The position numbers were made by a program, and so were the translations under genes. The notes under the pieces are model-generated. The model did no database searches and was not told the DNA's origin. It saw only the letters and a program-made list of their open reading frames with translations. 22,790 nucleotides of DNA from an uncultured Coriobacteriales bacterium (GTDB taxonomy: Bacteria; Actinomycetota; Coriobacteriia; Coriobacteriales; Eggerthellaceae): the NCBI GenBank assembly GCA_946892075.1, contig CAMPNZ010000020.1:1-22790 (forward strand), written 5' to 3'. This document shows positions 1-9,038 of this stretch, in pieces. The stretch's first letter is position 1, and each line of letters opens with the position of its first letter.

Positions 1-665
1 TTGAAATTTGCGATCGATTAGTTCATTCTGGCGCTTTCGACTGCATTATTGTCGACTCCGTTGCTGCTTTAGTGCCGCGTGCTGAAATCGAAGGCGAAAT
101 GGGCGCCACTACGGTAGGCCTGCAAGCTCGTCTTATGTCGCAAGCCTTGCGCAAACTAGCAGGTTCACTGTCAAAATCAGACACTACGTGCATTTTCATT
201 AATCAGTTGCGTGAAAAAATTGGCGTTATGTTTGGCAATCCTGAAACAACAACCGGTGGTCGCGCCTTAAAGTTCTTTGCAAGTATTCGTATTGATATTC
301 GTCGTGTTGAAACACTCAAGAAAAACGGAGAGCCGTATGGTAACCGCGTGCGCGTAAAAATCGTAAAAAATAAAGTAGCGCCGCCGTTTCGACAAGCTGA
401 CATCGATCTTATTTACGGCGAAGGTTTTTCAAAAGAAGGCTGTATTCTTGATATGGCAACTGAAGCTAAAATTGTTAGCAGAAGTGGCTCGTGGTACACC
501 TATGGTGAAGAACGTCTTGGTCAGGGCCGTGATGCGGCGAAAGATACCTTACAAGCCAATCCTCAACTGCGCGATGAAATTGAGACGAAAGTGCGCGAAT
601 TTTACCAGATACCTCTCGTTACGAAAGCGAGCGCTAAACCTGAAGGGAAGTCCAGCAAAAAGTAG
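1..665 (+). CDS. recA: RecA recombinase, C-terminal two thirds (5' truncated by window edge)
   Basis: This is the ATP-dependent DNA strand-exchange protein of homologous recombination and the co-protease that triggers LexA cleavage. The reading frame is open from base 3 and gives about 220 residues. It begins just before the Walker B segment (CIIVDSVAAL) and continues through EIEGEMG, the FINQLREKIGVMFGNPETTTGG stretch (the L2 DNA-binding loop region) and the conserved GRALKFFASIR and VKNKVAPPF segments. By comparison with E. coli RecA, roughly the first 125 residues, including Walker A, lie outside the window. The C-terminal tail is short and lysine-rich (ends GKSSKK) rather than acidic as in E. 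coli, where the acidic tail restrains activity. recX follows 33 bases after the stop, the usual partner arrangement. Identification is secure. Confidence 0.97.
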   Translation, partial: EICDRLVHSGAFDCIIVDSVAALVPRAEIEGEMGATTVGLQARLMSQALRKLAGSLSKSDTTCIFINQLREKIGVMFGNPETTTGGRALKFFASIRIDIRRVETLKKNGEPYGNRVRVKIVKNKVAPPFRQADIDLIYGEGFSKEGCILDMATEAKIVSRSGSWYTYGEERLGQGRDAAKDTLQANPQLRDEIETKVREFYQIPLVTKASAKPEGKSSKK

Positions 666-698
666 GGTGTGAACTGCGCGTTTATTTGGGGAATAAAC

Positions 699-1283
699 AT
701 GTCTACCAAGCACAACAAACTTGACGCAAGCGTTGTGAATAATGCTGCTGCAAAACGCGTGAAAGATTTGCATATTTTGTGCGATTCACAACGCCCGCTT
801 GATTCTTTATCAGCAGATCAGCGTACTCTTTTCGACAAAATTGTACGCTTAGCAAGCTATCGCGAGCGATCGTGTTGTGAATTGCGTCAACGCCTTTTGA
901 AAGATGGAAACAGCATTCACGATGTTGATGCTGCACTCGATTATGCGTGCACGTGTGGCATTGTGGATGATACGCGCTTTGCAGAAATGCTCGTAAAAAG
1001 TCGTATGGAACAAGGTAAGGCAATAGCGGGCATTAAACGCGAGTTAAGCAAGCATCAGCTGGAGCATATTGATGTTGACCAGCTTATAGATAGCGAAGGC
1101 AGCACAGCGTGTTCTGAAGAACAGCGCGCGCAACGTCTGTTAGCAACGCAGCATTTTTATGCCAAAAATAAACGTCAAGCTGCCTTTCGCAAGCTTATCG
1201 CAAGTGGCTACTCAAACGATATTGCGTATCGCGTATCGAAATGGTACGAAGATACCTATGCTCCCACAGATCCGCGCGGGTAG
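699..1283 (+). CDS. recX: RecX family regulator of RecA
   Basis: RecX proteins bind RecA filaments and limit or remodel them. The product has 194 residues from the ATG at 699. It carries the RecX-type three-helix repeats: a first one around residues 48-70 (LASYRERS..ELRQRLL), a second around 76-125 (ALDYACTCGIVDDTRFAEMLVKSR) and a C-terminal one around 158-184 (KRQAAFRKLIASGYS). The ATG at 699 is preferred because GGGGA at 688-692 sits 6 bases upstream. An in-frame GTG at 669 would add ten residues but has no usable ribosome site. The gene follows recA by 33 bases and is probably cotranscribed with it. The first 40 residues are poorly conserved-looking, which is normal for this family. Confidence 0.9.
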   Translation: MSTKHNKLDASVVNNAAAKRVKDLHILCDSQRPLDSLSADQRTLFDKIVRLASYRERSCCELRQRLLKDGNSIHDVDAALDYACTCGIVDDTRFAEMLVKSRMEQGKAIAGIKRELSKHQLEHIDVDQLIDSEGSTACSEEQRAQRLLATQHFYAKNKRQAAFRKLIASGYSNDIAYRVSKWYEDTYAPTDPRG

Positions 1284-1526
1284 TGCTCGTAGCGCTTTGC
1301 AAACAGGCGTGATTATAGAAAAGTTCAATTCTTTTCAGCGATTCTTGGTATTGTTCTAGGCATTGAGCGTACTTATCGGTACAATAGAGCACATGAGAAT
1401 TTATGCCCTATGGGTTTATTGATATTACGATAAATGAATAGCAAAATCTTGAGTGTATAAGCTCTCATTACCTTATGGTTTATTGTACTTGTTTTTTACT
1501 TTTGAATCTGAACGGGAGGGTTTTTG

Positions 1527-3137
1527 ATGCTTTTACAATTTGTTATTGGTATTGTATGCATCATTATTGGAATTGCCTTCGGTACGCTTGTGTTGACTGT
1601 TATCCATAACGCTAAGAACAAACAGCAGGCAGATGAAGCAGCTAATATCATACAACAAGCACACCAACAAGCGCAGGGCATTAAAAGTGAAGCGGAAGAC
1701 ATCATTAACAGCGCTAAGAAAGATGCCGATTCTATTAAACGGGAAGCTGCTTCCATAAAACGCGATGCTGAAATTGAAGCCAAAGATGAAGCGTTCCGTT
1801 TGCGTGCGCAAATTGAAGACGAGCGCCGTGAACGTCAGCAGGATATACGCGAAGCAGAAATGCGTATTGCCCAGCGCGAAGAATCGCTTGATAGACGAGG
1901 TGATTCTCTTGATGAGCGCGAGCATCAAATATCAGCAACACAGCGTTCGCTTGACAAGCGTAAAAACGACTTAGATAAAGTGCAAGAAGAAGTTGAACAG
2001 CGCTTGGTTGACATTGCTGGCATGAGTGCTCAACAAGCTAAAGAGGAGCTTTTAGCGTCGCTGAAAAATGACGTGGCTCATGAAAGCGCTCAAATTATTC
2101 GCAATGCCGAAGAACAAGCGAAACTGGAAGCCGACAAGCAAGCACGCGCTATTTTAAGTGTGGCCATCCAGCGCATGGCGGCTGAACACACCGTTGAAAA
2201 CACCGTATCAATTATTCACATACCATCAGATGATGTTAAAGGTAGAATTATTGGACGTGAAGGCCGCAATATTCGAGCATTTGAAACGCTTACCGGCACG
2301 AATTTAATTATTGATGATACGCCAGAGTGCGTTACTATTTCTTGCTTTGAGCCAGTACGTCGCGAAATTGGACGGGTAACGATGGATATGCTTATTGCAG
2401 ATGGCCGTATTCATCCTGCGCGCATTGAAGAGACGTACGAAAAAGCACAAAAGTTGGTAAATGAGCGCGTTATTGAAGCAGGCGAGCAGGCGGTTTTCGA
2501 TGTTGGTATTCACGACATGCATCCCGAGCTGGTGCATACGCTTGGTAAATTGCGCTATCGCACGTCATATGGTCAAAACGTGTTAAACCATTCACTTGAA
2601 GTGTCATTCCTCTGTGGCATTTTGGCATCTGAGCTGGGTCTTGATCCTACGAATGCGCGCCGTGCCGGCTTATTGCACGATATCGGCAAAGCTATCGACA
2701 GGGAACAAGAAGGCTCACACGCGATACTTGGTGGCGAGTTAGCGCGCCGCTTTGGCGAAAAAGACAACATCGTTCATGCTATTGAAGCGCATCATAATGA
2801 AATTGAGCCCGATACGGTGTTGGATGTTCTCGTGCAAGCTGCCGATGCTATTTCCGCTGCTCGACCAGGTGCGCGTCGTGAAACTATGGAAGCTTATGTG
2901 AAGCGCTTAGAGAAACTTGAAGAAATTGCTAATTCGTATGAAGGTGTTAACCGAACATACGCCATTCAAGCGGGCCGTGAAGTGCGCGTTATGGTTGAGC
3001 CTGCTCAGGTAAGCGAAGATCAGACGGTTGTGCTTGCGCACGATATTGCTCAACGCGTTGAAAATGAAATGCAATATCCAGGCCAAGTAAAAGTAGTTGT
3101 TATTCGTGAGAGCAGAGCGGTTGGAGTTGCGAAATAA
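1527..3137 (+). CDS. rny: Ribonuclease Y (membrane-anchored endoribonuclease)
   Basis: RNase Y is a membrane-tethered endoribonuclease that starts mRNA decay in bacteria lacking RNase E. The 536-residue protein has the full family layout: a single N-terminal membrane helix (about residues 3-26), a long charged coiled coil (about 30-210, rich in K, E, R, Q and A), a KH RNA-binding domain with GRIIGREGRN at 239-248, and an HD phosphodiesterase domain with H355, the H384-D385 pair in GLLHDIGKA, and D440. Length matches the family (about 520 residues). The ATG at 1527 is chosen over the TTG at 1524 because GGGAGGG at 1514-1520 lies 6 bases upstream. The stop is followed after a single base by the GHKL ATPase start, so the two are translationally coupled. 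The 243 bases upstream show no gene; a promoter there is expected but I could not pin one down. Confidence 0.96.
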   Translation: MLLQFVIGIVCIIIGIAFGTLVLTVIHNAKNKQQADEAANIIQQAHQQAQGIKSEAEDIINSAKKDADSIKREAASIKRDAEIEAKDEAFRLRAQIEDERRERQQDIREAEMRIAQREESLDRRGDSLDEREHQISATQRSLDKRKNDLDKVQEEVEQRLVDIAGMSAQQAKEELLASLKNDVAHESAQIIRNAEEQAKLEADKQARAILSVAIQRMAAEHTVENTVSIIHIPSDDVKGRIIGREGRNIRAFETLTGTNLIIDDTPECVTISCFEPVRREIGRVTMDMLIADGRIHPARIEETYEKAQKLVNERVIEAGEQAVFDVGIHDMHPELVHTLGKLRYRTSYGQNVLNHSLEVSFLCGILASELGLDPTNARRAGLLHDIGKAIDREQEGSHAILGGELARRFGEKDNIVHAIEAHHNEIEPDTVLDVLVQAADAISAARPGARRETMEAYVKRLEKLEEIANSYEGVNRTYAIQAGREVRVMVEPAQVSEDQTVVLAHDIAQRVENEMQYPGQVKVVVIRESRAVGVAK

Positions 3138-3138
3138 G

Positions 3139-4440
3139 ATGGCATCTGCGGATGTGTTGCATACTGCTTCAACAGGTGCGCCTGCTATCGAAGAAGATTT
3201 AGGGCAAGGATACGTGCGTCTTTCAGTTAATGAAGCGCACGTACGCCAAGCTCAGCAAGACATTCGCAGCACAGAAGATATCGTGCTTGAGCTGTTACGC
3301 AATGCTTATGACGCGGGTGCTCACAACATTTTTGTTGCAGTAAGCAGCGCGAACAATATGCGTTCCTTGCTGGTGCTTGATGATGGACGTGGTATTCCAA
3401 AACAGCTGTGGAGCCGTATTTTTGAACCGCGTGTTACCAGCAAGCAAACAAGTTTTCACGGTGATCCATGGGGGATGCATGGACGTGGAATGGCGCTTTT
3501 TAGCATTGCTCAGCGCGCGGAAAGCGCACGCGTTGTAGCATCGAAGCTACAAGCGGGTAGTGTGATAGCAGTACAGTGCAACCTCCACGACATCAAAGAA
3601 AAGGCAGATCAATCAAGCTTTCCTACCCTTGAATACCGCAACGGTTCCCTTCATGTGCGCGGCGCTCGCAACATATATCGTAGCTGTTTAGAATTTGCGC
3701 TCTACGCGCAGCCGCAATGCCGCATTTTCGTAGGAACGCCAACTGAAACGCTTACCACAATCTATCACGTATATGCACACGCGTTTCCGCACACGAACAC
3801 CAACGAACAAACGCCTACGCCGTGCGGCGATAATCCACAAGCAGCGGTGCCATCTGCACTTATCGCTTCACTTGCGCAAGCTAAAAGCGTCTCTTCGCTT
3901 CATGCAAACGCACAAGCTTATGGGTTTGACGTGTCACTTCGCACAGCAAGGCGCGTATTTGATGGCACGCTTACACCTCAAAGCGATATCTTGCAACGTG
4001 CCTTAGCGCTTATCGATGCTCCCAGCGCCGCCAGCTTTGCAACCGCCGACACCGCACCCAACGCTTCACCTGCAGAAACACCCATAATCTCCGCACCCAG
4101 CACTCACCAATCAAGCAGTCAAGCACCAAGGTTTTCGAACGCAACCAGCACTGCTACGCACGCCCATGAACACGCAGCATCATCGAGCAATGCCACCCGC
4201 ATCGTTTGCCGCCCGCAGGCGCTTGGTCGCGTAGTAAGCTTTGACAAGGCCGATTTACACGACTTCCAGGCGCAGGTGGCATCCAGTTTTGCCCAGCTTG
4301 CGCAGCGCTACTATGTGTTTGAACAACCGCCCATTCATGTGCAGTGCGCAAAAAATGAATTACGCATCAGCATCCCTTTGCGCGATGCGTCTGAAACCGC
4401 TCTAAGTTGCACGTCAAATACACAAACAAGCTTGTTGTAA
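3139..4440 (+). CDS. Orphan GHKL-fold ATPase with MutL-like motifs, function unknown
   Basis: I do not recognise a named family. The 433-residue protein has a clear N-terminal GHKL ATP-binding fold: an N box ELLRNAYDAG (residues 51-60, with E51, N55 and D58), a G1 box DDGRGIP (81-87), a lid segment FEPRVTSK (95-102) and a glycine-rich GMHGRGMALFSI (112-123). There is no histidine-kinase dimerisation helix, receiver or membrane segment. The N box and the GxxGRGMALFSI block look closer to MutL/MORC-type GHKL proteins (MutL has GFRGEALASI) than to sensor kinases. Residues about 294-353 form an Ala/Ser/Thr-rich, probably disordered linker, followed by a small C-terminal domain (355-415). The ATG at 3139 lies one base after the rny stop; GGAG at 3123-3126 is somewhat distant. 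A longer start at 3097 would overlap rny. miaB follows 37 bases on. An ATP-driven clamp or switch role is inference only. Confidence 0.85.
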   Translation: MASADVLHTASTGAPAIEEDLGQGYVRLSVNEAHVRQAQQDIRSTEDIVLELLRNAYDAGAHNIFVAVSSANNMRSLLVLDDGRGIPKQLWSRIFEPRVTSKQTSFHGDPWGMHGRGMALFSIAQRAESARVVASKLQAGSVIAVQCNLHDIKEKADQSSFPTLEYRNGSLHVRGARNIYRSCLEFALYAQPQCRIFVGTPTETLTTIYHVYAHAFPHTNTNEQTPTPCGDNPQAAVPSALIASLAQAKSVSSLHANAQAYGFDVSLRTARRVFDGTLTPQSDILQRALALIDAPSAASFATADTAPNASPAETPIISAPSTHQSSSQAPRFSNATSTATHAHEHAASSSNATRIVCRPQALGRVVSFDKADLHDFQAQVASSFAQLAQRYYVFEQPPIHVQCAKNELRISIPLRDASETALSCTSNTQTSLL

Positions 4441-4477
4441 CCCTGTTAGTAACCCGTTATTGTAAGGATTTTATCGT

Positions 4478-5845
4478 ATGCCTCATTCACAAACACCATT
4501 TATGGATTTAACGTTTCATGTTCAAACGTATGGCTGCCAAATGAACAAGCACGACTCCGAGCGCGTTTATGGCGTTTTAGAGAACATGGGTGCAACGGCC
4601 GTTGATACTATCGAACAGGCCGACGTTGTTATCTTTATGACATGTTGCGTTCGCGAGGCTGCTGACGTGCGCTTGTATGGTCAAGTGGCATCGATGAAAA
4701 ATCTTCCCATGCGTGAAGGCTCGCCCTTGCACAAGCGCATCGTTGCAGTTGGAGGCTGCATTGGTCAGCGTGATGGCGAAAAGCTGTTTGAAGCGCTTCC
4801 GCATCTCAATGTAGTGTTTGGCACGCAAAACCTCGCTTCGCTTCCAACCTTGCTGCTTGCATCGTATAACGAAGGCACCCAACAAGGCGAAATCCTTAAA
4901 ACCTCCGATGACTTTTCTTCAACATTGCCCACAACGCGCGAACATTTTTGGGCAGCATGGCTTCCCATTACCGTTGGCTGCAACAATTACTGCACGTATT
5001 GCATTGTTCCTCATGTTCGCGGCAAAGAACGCTCGCGCGCAATGGAAGATATCGTAAAAGAAGCGCAGCACTACGTTGATGCCGGAGTGAAGGAGATTAC
5101 GCTGCTGGGGCAAAATGTCAACTCGTACGGGCGCGATTTATACGGCAAGCCGCGCTTTGATGACATTTTAGAAGCGGTTGCGCAAACAGGCATCGAGCGC
5201 TTGCGCTTTGCTACCAGTCATCCAAAAGATTTGACGGATGGCGTCATCGATAAGTTTGCGCATTTGGAAAACTTGATGCCGTACTTGCATTTACCTGCGC
5301 AATCGGGCTCGAATCGCGTTCTTAAACGCATGAATCGCAGCTATACCATCGAGCATTATCGCGAGCTTATTACTAAAGTAAAGCAAGCGTGCCCCGGCAT
5401 TGCGCTTTCAACGGATATTATTGTGGGTTTTCCAGGCGAAACAGAAGAAGATTTTCAAGCAACGTACGATCTTATCGATGAAATGAAATACAACCAAGTG
5501 TTCAGCTTTATTTACTCAAAACGCGAAGGAACACCTGCTGCACGCTGGGATGATCCGACGCCTCACGACGTAATCCATGCGCGCTTTGATCGCTTGCTTG
5601 AAGCGGTGGCGCGTGGTGCGCACGCAAGCAATCAAACAGCGCAGGATACTGACCAGCTGGTTTTAGTTGAAGGTACTTCGAAGCGCGACGAGCGAATGCT
5701 TGTTGGCAAAACGCCTCACAACCATACAACTCATTTTCCACTGCCAGAGAACAAAACACTTGATGATTTTCTTGGTACTATTGTGAATGTGCACATCGAC
5801 GAAGCAAAAACGTGGTACTTGAAAGGGCACTTGATTGGCGAATAG
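4478..5845 (+). CDS. miaB: tRNA-2-methylthio-N6-isopentenyladenosine synthase MiaB
   Basis: MiaB is a radical-SAM methylthiotransferase that adds a methylthio group to C2 of isopentenyl-A37 in tRNAs reading codons that start with U. The 455-residue protein shows the N-terminal methylthiotransferase domain with auxiliary-cluster cysteines at C20 (YGCQMN), C56 or C57 (MTCCVRE) and C94 (GGCIGQ). The radical-SAM CxxxCxxC follows as C168, C172 and C175 (GCNNYCTYC), and there is a C-terminal TRAM-like RNA-binding region from about residue 385. Note the double cysteine in TCCVRE; family members usually have a single one there. The ATG at 4478 has TAAGGA at 4463-4468, 9 bases upstream. Its partner miaA, which makes the substrate, follows 80 bases downstream in the same direction. 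Confidence 0.96.
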   Translation: MPHSQTPFMDLTFHVQTYGCQMNKHDSERVYGVLENMGATAVDTIEQADVVIFMTCCVREAADVRLYGQVASMKNLPMREGSPLHKRIVAVGGCIGQRDGEKLFEALPHLNVVFGTQNLASLPTLLLASYNEGTQQGEILKTSDDFSSTLPTTREHFWAAWLPITVGCNNYCTYCIVPHVRGKERSRAMEDIVKEAQHYVDAGVKEITLLGQNVNSYGRDLYGKPRFDDILEAVAQTGIERLRFATSHPKDLTDGVIDKFAHLENLMPYLHLPAQSGSNRVLKRMNRSYTIEHYRELITKVKQACPGIALSTDIIVGFPGETEEDFQATYDLIDEMKYNQVFSFIYSKREGTPAARWDDPTPHDVIHARFDRLLEAVARGAHASNQTAQDTDQLVLVEGTSKRDERMLVGKTPHNHTTHFPLPENKTLDDFLGTIVNVHIDEAKTWYLKGHLIGE

Positions 5846-5925
5846 CCTGGTGGTTCGGCTTAATAGCTGGCGTTTCAGCATCGCACGCAGCGCATGGTTT
5901 ATTGAAAGGAGCATGAGCGTTTGTT

Positions 5926-6903
5926 ATGACAGTACACCACACCTCAAGCTCTAACACTATGCCAAGCGCCCATGAACCGGTCATTGTAATTCTTGGGCCT
6001 ACGGCATCGGGCAAGTCGGATCTTGCTCAACAGCTTGCGCTGCGCATACGTGGGGAAGTGATCAACGCCGATTCTATGCAAATCTATCGTGGCATGGATA
6101 TTGGAACGGGCAAAGTAACACTTGATGAGCGCCTTGTTAAGCATCATTTGCTTGACATTGTTGATCCAGGAGCGTCCTATTCAGCTGCCCTGTTTCAACG
6201 CGACGCGCGCCGCGTTTTTACGCAGCTTTCCGCCCAGCACAAGCGTTCAATTTTATGCGGCGGTACGGGCTTTTATATCCGTGCTGCAATCGATGCATTC
6301 AACTTTGCAGAAGGCGAGCAGGAACACAACGAAGTTCGTGAGTTCTACCAGGGATTTCTTGCAAAGGAAGGCGCGCAAGCTTTGTGGCACACCTTGCAGG
6401 CGCTTGACAGCGCCAGTGCACACATTATCCCCGTCAACGACACTAAGCGCATCATTCGAGCGCTTGAACTGCACGAACAGGGAGAATCCTATGCTGTGCG
6501 AAAAGATGCGCTCAAGCACATTGAACCTTACGTTCCTGCTGTTTTGTTTGGCTTACGCGTATCGCCTGATGTGCTACGCAAACGCATCGATGCACGCATC
6601 GATGCAATGTTCCAGCAGGGCTTTGTGCACGAGGTAGAAGGCCTTCTTCACCAGGGATTTCGCAATGGACTGTGCGCTCCAAGCGCCATCGGCTACAAGG
6701 AAGTTGTTGCGTATTTGGACGGAACTATCAGCCTTGAGCGTGCGCGCGAGGCAATGAAAACTGCCACGCACCGCTACGCGAAGCGTCAGCGCACCTACTT
6801 TCGCCAGGACAGACGCATACAGTGGATCGATTACGATACTGTTAATAGTGACGAAGCGTGCGCATTCATACAAGCAAAATGCGCTACACTACCAATAAGC
6901 TAA
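5926..6903 (+). CDS. miaA: tRNA dimethylallyltransferase MiaA
   Basis: MiaA transfers a dimethylallyl group to N6 of A37 of tRNAs that read UNN codons, the step before MiaB. The 325-residue protein has the P-loop GPTASGKS at 24-31, the conserved NADSMQIYRGMDIGTGK stretch at 47-63, and GGTGFYIRA at 112-120. Near the end come the AIGYKE and TRxYAKRQ-type segments (THRYAKRQRTYFR) typical of the family. The N-terminus is about ten residues longer than usual. The first in-frame start is the ATG at 5926, but the obvious ribosome site GAAAGGAG (5904-5911) is 14 bases away, so an inefficient start or a later ATG at 5959 cannot be excluded. dapF begins 15 bases after the stop codon. Confidence 0.95.
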   Translation: MTVHHTSSSNTMPSAHEPVIVILGPTASGKSDLAQQLALRIRGEVINADSMQIYRGMDIGTGKVTLDERLVKHHLLDIVDPGASYSAALFQRDARRVFTQLSAQHKRSILCGGTGFYIRAAIDAFNFAEGEQEHNEVREFYQGFLAKEGAQALWHTLQALDSASAHIIPVNDTKRIIRALELHEQGESYAVRKDALKHIEPYVPAVLFGLRVSPDVLRKRIDARIDAMFQQGFVHEVEGLLHQGFRNGLCAPSAIGYKEVVAYLDGTISLERAREAMKTATHRYAKRQRTYFRQDRRIQWIDYDTVNSDEACAFIQAKCATLPIS

Positions 6904-6917
6904 CAGAAAGGTGTTCA

Positions 6918-7865
6918 ATGGAGCTTTCGTTTCAAAAGTACCATGGTTTGGGAAACGATTTTGTCATGATCGACAACATGAACTCGGCGCTTTCCCTTAC
7001 CAAAGATCACGTTTCTTTTTTATGTGATCGCCACTTCGGCGTTGGCGCAGATGGTGTTATTTTGGTGGAACCTGGAAAAACATCTAACACTGCCGCCTTT
7101 ATGAATTACATCAACGCTGATGGGAGCCTTGCTGAAATGTGCGGCAACGGTTTGCGTTGCACAGCGCGTTGGCTTATCGATAATAGCTACATCGATACAT
7201 CATGCACGCATTTCGCTATCGATACCCGCGCCGGCATAAAAGACGTCGACGTCCACTACGATGCACGCAAGTGTTTTGAAAGCTGCTGCGTGAATATGGG
7301 GAAAGCCCAGCTTGATGCCCAGAAAATTCCCACGATTTTGCATCCAAGCCGCCGTTTTGAGCGCACTGGTTCAGCCTGCGCAATCGATGTTGTTGCCGAT
7401 GTTTTGCTGAAATCGCCGTTTGGAAACTTTACGTTTACGTGCGTTTCTATGGGAAATCCGCACGCGGTTTGTTTTGTCACTTCGTGGAACGAGCTTTACG
7501 ACAGCGCTTTTAGCGATCCGCAGAACAAGTGCCTTGAAACATTGCGCGTTGACAGCGTTGGTGCGTTCTTTGAATCTCACGCCGCGTTCCCTCAGCATGC
7601 AAACATCGAGTTCGTTGATGTTTCGCGCGCTCAGCAGGGAAGTGTGTCCATGCGCGTGTTTGAGCGCGGGTGCGGTGAAACGCTTGCATGCGGCACAGGA
7701 GCGTGCGCTGTTGGTGTTGCCAGCGTAATAGCAGGATACACCGAACAGGAAGTTGACGTTCATCTGCGTGGTGGCGTTCTCCATATTTCGTGGGATCCAT
7801 CAGGTGTTGTATATATGCAAGGCCCTGCAACGCAGGTTTACAGCGGAACTATTCATCTACTTTAA
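6918..7865 (+). CDS. dapF: Diaminopimelate epimerase
   Basis: DapF interconverts LL- and meso-diaminopimelate, supplying the peptidoglycan cross-link residue and the lysine precursor. The 315-residue product carries the two catalytic cysteines of the family: C75 in NADGSLAEMCGNG and C258 in ERGCGETLACGTGAC. The N-terminal KYHGLGNDFVMID block is also typical. I chose the ATG at 6918 because AAAGG at 6907-6911 lies 6 bases upstream; the longer frame starting at 6858 overlaps miaA and adds 20 non-homologous-looking residues. Length is slightly above the usual 275 residues, with extra sequence around 105-150. dapL follows after 15 bases, so the two successive steps of the pathway are adjacent. 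Confidence 0.96.
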   Translation: MELSFQKYHGLGNDFVMIDNMNSALSLTKDHVSFLCDRHFGVGADGVILVEPGKTSNTAAFMNYINADGSLAEMCGNGLRCTARWLIDNSYIDTSCTHFAIDTRAGIKDVDVHYDARKCFESCCVNMGKAQLDAQKIPTILHPSRRFERTGSACAIDVVADVLLKSPFGNFTFTCVSMGNPHAVCFVTSWNELYDSAFSDPQNKCLETLRVDSVGAFFESHAAFPQHANIEFVDVSRAQQGSVSMRVFERGCGETLACGTGACAVGVASVIAGYTEQEVDVHLRGGVLHISWDPSGVVYMQGPATQVYSGTIHLL

Positions 7866-7880
7866 TTGAGAGGAAGTATC

Positions 7881-9038
7881 ATGAGACGAGCATCGTGCTT
7901 GAACAATTTGCCCCCGTATTTATTTGCCCGCATCGATGAGAAAAAAGCTGCCCTTACAGAAAAGGGTATAGACGTTATTTCGCTTGGCATAGGCGATCCC
8001 GATACGCCAACTCCCGATTTTGTAGTAGAGGCAATGCAGCGTGCTATTCATGATCCGAAAAACCACCAATACCCCGATTATGCAGGCTCTTTGCACTATC
8101 GCGAAGCAGTAGCTACCTATATGAAGAACCGTTTTGACGTGACGATTGATCCAAAAACTGAAGCGCTTGCGCTTATCGGATCGAAGGAAGGGCTTGCACA
8201 TTTGCACACGGCCTTTGTTGATCCTGGTGAATATGTGTTAGCACCATCAATTTGCTATCCCGTGTATTCGGGTGGAGCAGTGCTTAACAACGCAAACACG
8301 TACTTCATGCCCACGAATGCCGGCAATCATTTTCTTGCCGATTTTGATCATATTCCTGAAGATGTTCTCAAAAAAGCAAAGATTATGTTTTTAGGCTATC
8401 CTAACAATCCAACGGGTGCTGTTGCGCCTGTTGAGTATTTCGACAAGGCAATTGATTTCTGTATTAAGCACGATATTTTGCTGTGCCACGATAACGCGTA
8501 TTGCGATATTTGTTTTGATGATTACGTTGCTCCATCTATTTTGCAGCGTCCGCGCGCGAAGGAATGCTGCATTGAGTTTTTCTCGCTGTCGAAGTCGTTT
8601 AACATGACTGGTTGGCGTATCGCGTTTGCTGTTGGCAATGCACAGGCAATAAAAGCACTGGGCACCGTTAAAAACAACATGGATTCGGGTCAATTTACCG
8701 CGACACAAGAAGCTGCTGCTGTTGCTCTTACCAGCGATTTAAGCTTCTGCCGCTCGATTTCTAAACTGTATCAAAAACGCCGTGATTTAGTACTTTCAAC
8801 GCTTGCCGATTTGGGTATTTCGCTTACACCATCAAAGGCATCTATCTACATTTGGGCTCCCGTTCCTGCAGGTGAAACCTCTGAATCGTTCGCAACGAAA
8901 GTACTCGAACGCGCTCATGTTATTATTACGCCAGGTAATGGCTACGGCCCTGATGGAGAAGGCTTCTTTAGAATGTCGCTTACAACACCTGATGACCGTC
9001 TTGTAGAAGCGCTCGATCGCATGAAGTCGCTGTTGTAG
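7881..9038 (+). CDS. dapL: LL-diaminopimelate aminotransferase (class I/II PLP enzyme)
   Basis: The predicted reaction is one-step conversion of tetrahydrodipicolinate to LL-diaminopimelate using glutamate as amino donor, bypassing the acylated DapD/DapC/DapE route. The 385-residue protein is a fold-type I aminotransferase: GYPNNPTGA at 172-180, the D204-N205-A-Y207 pair that contacts PLP, the Schiff-base lysine K238 in SLSKSFNMTGWR, and the substrate-carboxylate arginine near R364 (GFFRMSLT). The N-terminal start LPPYLFARIDEKK and the LGIGDPDTPTP motif match DapL-type enzymes. The ATG at 7881 has AGAGGAA just upstream at 7869-7875; a TTG at 7866 would overlap that site. Its position directly after dapF strongly supports DapL over a generic aspartate aminotransferase. 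A terminator follows at 9194-9237. Confidence 0.9.
   Translation: MRRASCLNNLPPYLFARIDEKKAALTEKGIDVISLGIGDPDTPTPDFVVEAMQRAIHDPKNHQYPDYAGSLHYREAVATYMKNRFDVTIDPKTEALALIGSKEGLAHLHTAFVDPGEYVLAPSICYPVYSGGAVLNNANTYFMPTNAGNHFLADFDHIPEDVLKKAKIMFLGYPNNPTGAVAPVEYFDKAIDFCIKHDILLCHDNAYCDICFDDYVAPSILQRPRAKECCIEFFSLSKSFNMTGWRIAFAVGNAQAIKALGTVKNNMDSGQFTATQEAAAVALTSDLSFCRSISKLYQKRRDLVLSTLADLGISLTPSKASIYIWAPVPAGETSESFATKVLERAHVIITPGNGYGPDGEGFFRMSLTTPDDRLVEALDRMKSLL

Noticed and set aside
669..698. GTG start extending recX by ten residues
   Set aside because: No ribosome site at a usable distance, while the ATG at 699 has GGGGA 6 bases upstream.
1284..1526. Promoter or riboswitch before rny
   Set aside because: Several AT-rich hexamers and a loose inverted repeat (about 1393-1405 with 1457-1469) are present, but none gives a well-spaced -35/-10 pair or a recognisable riboswitch.
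3097..3138. Longer start for the GHKL ATPase overlapping rny
   Set aside because: The 14 added residues lie in the rny coding sequence; the ATG right after the rny stop fits coupled translation better.
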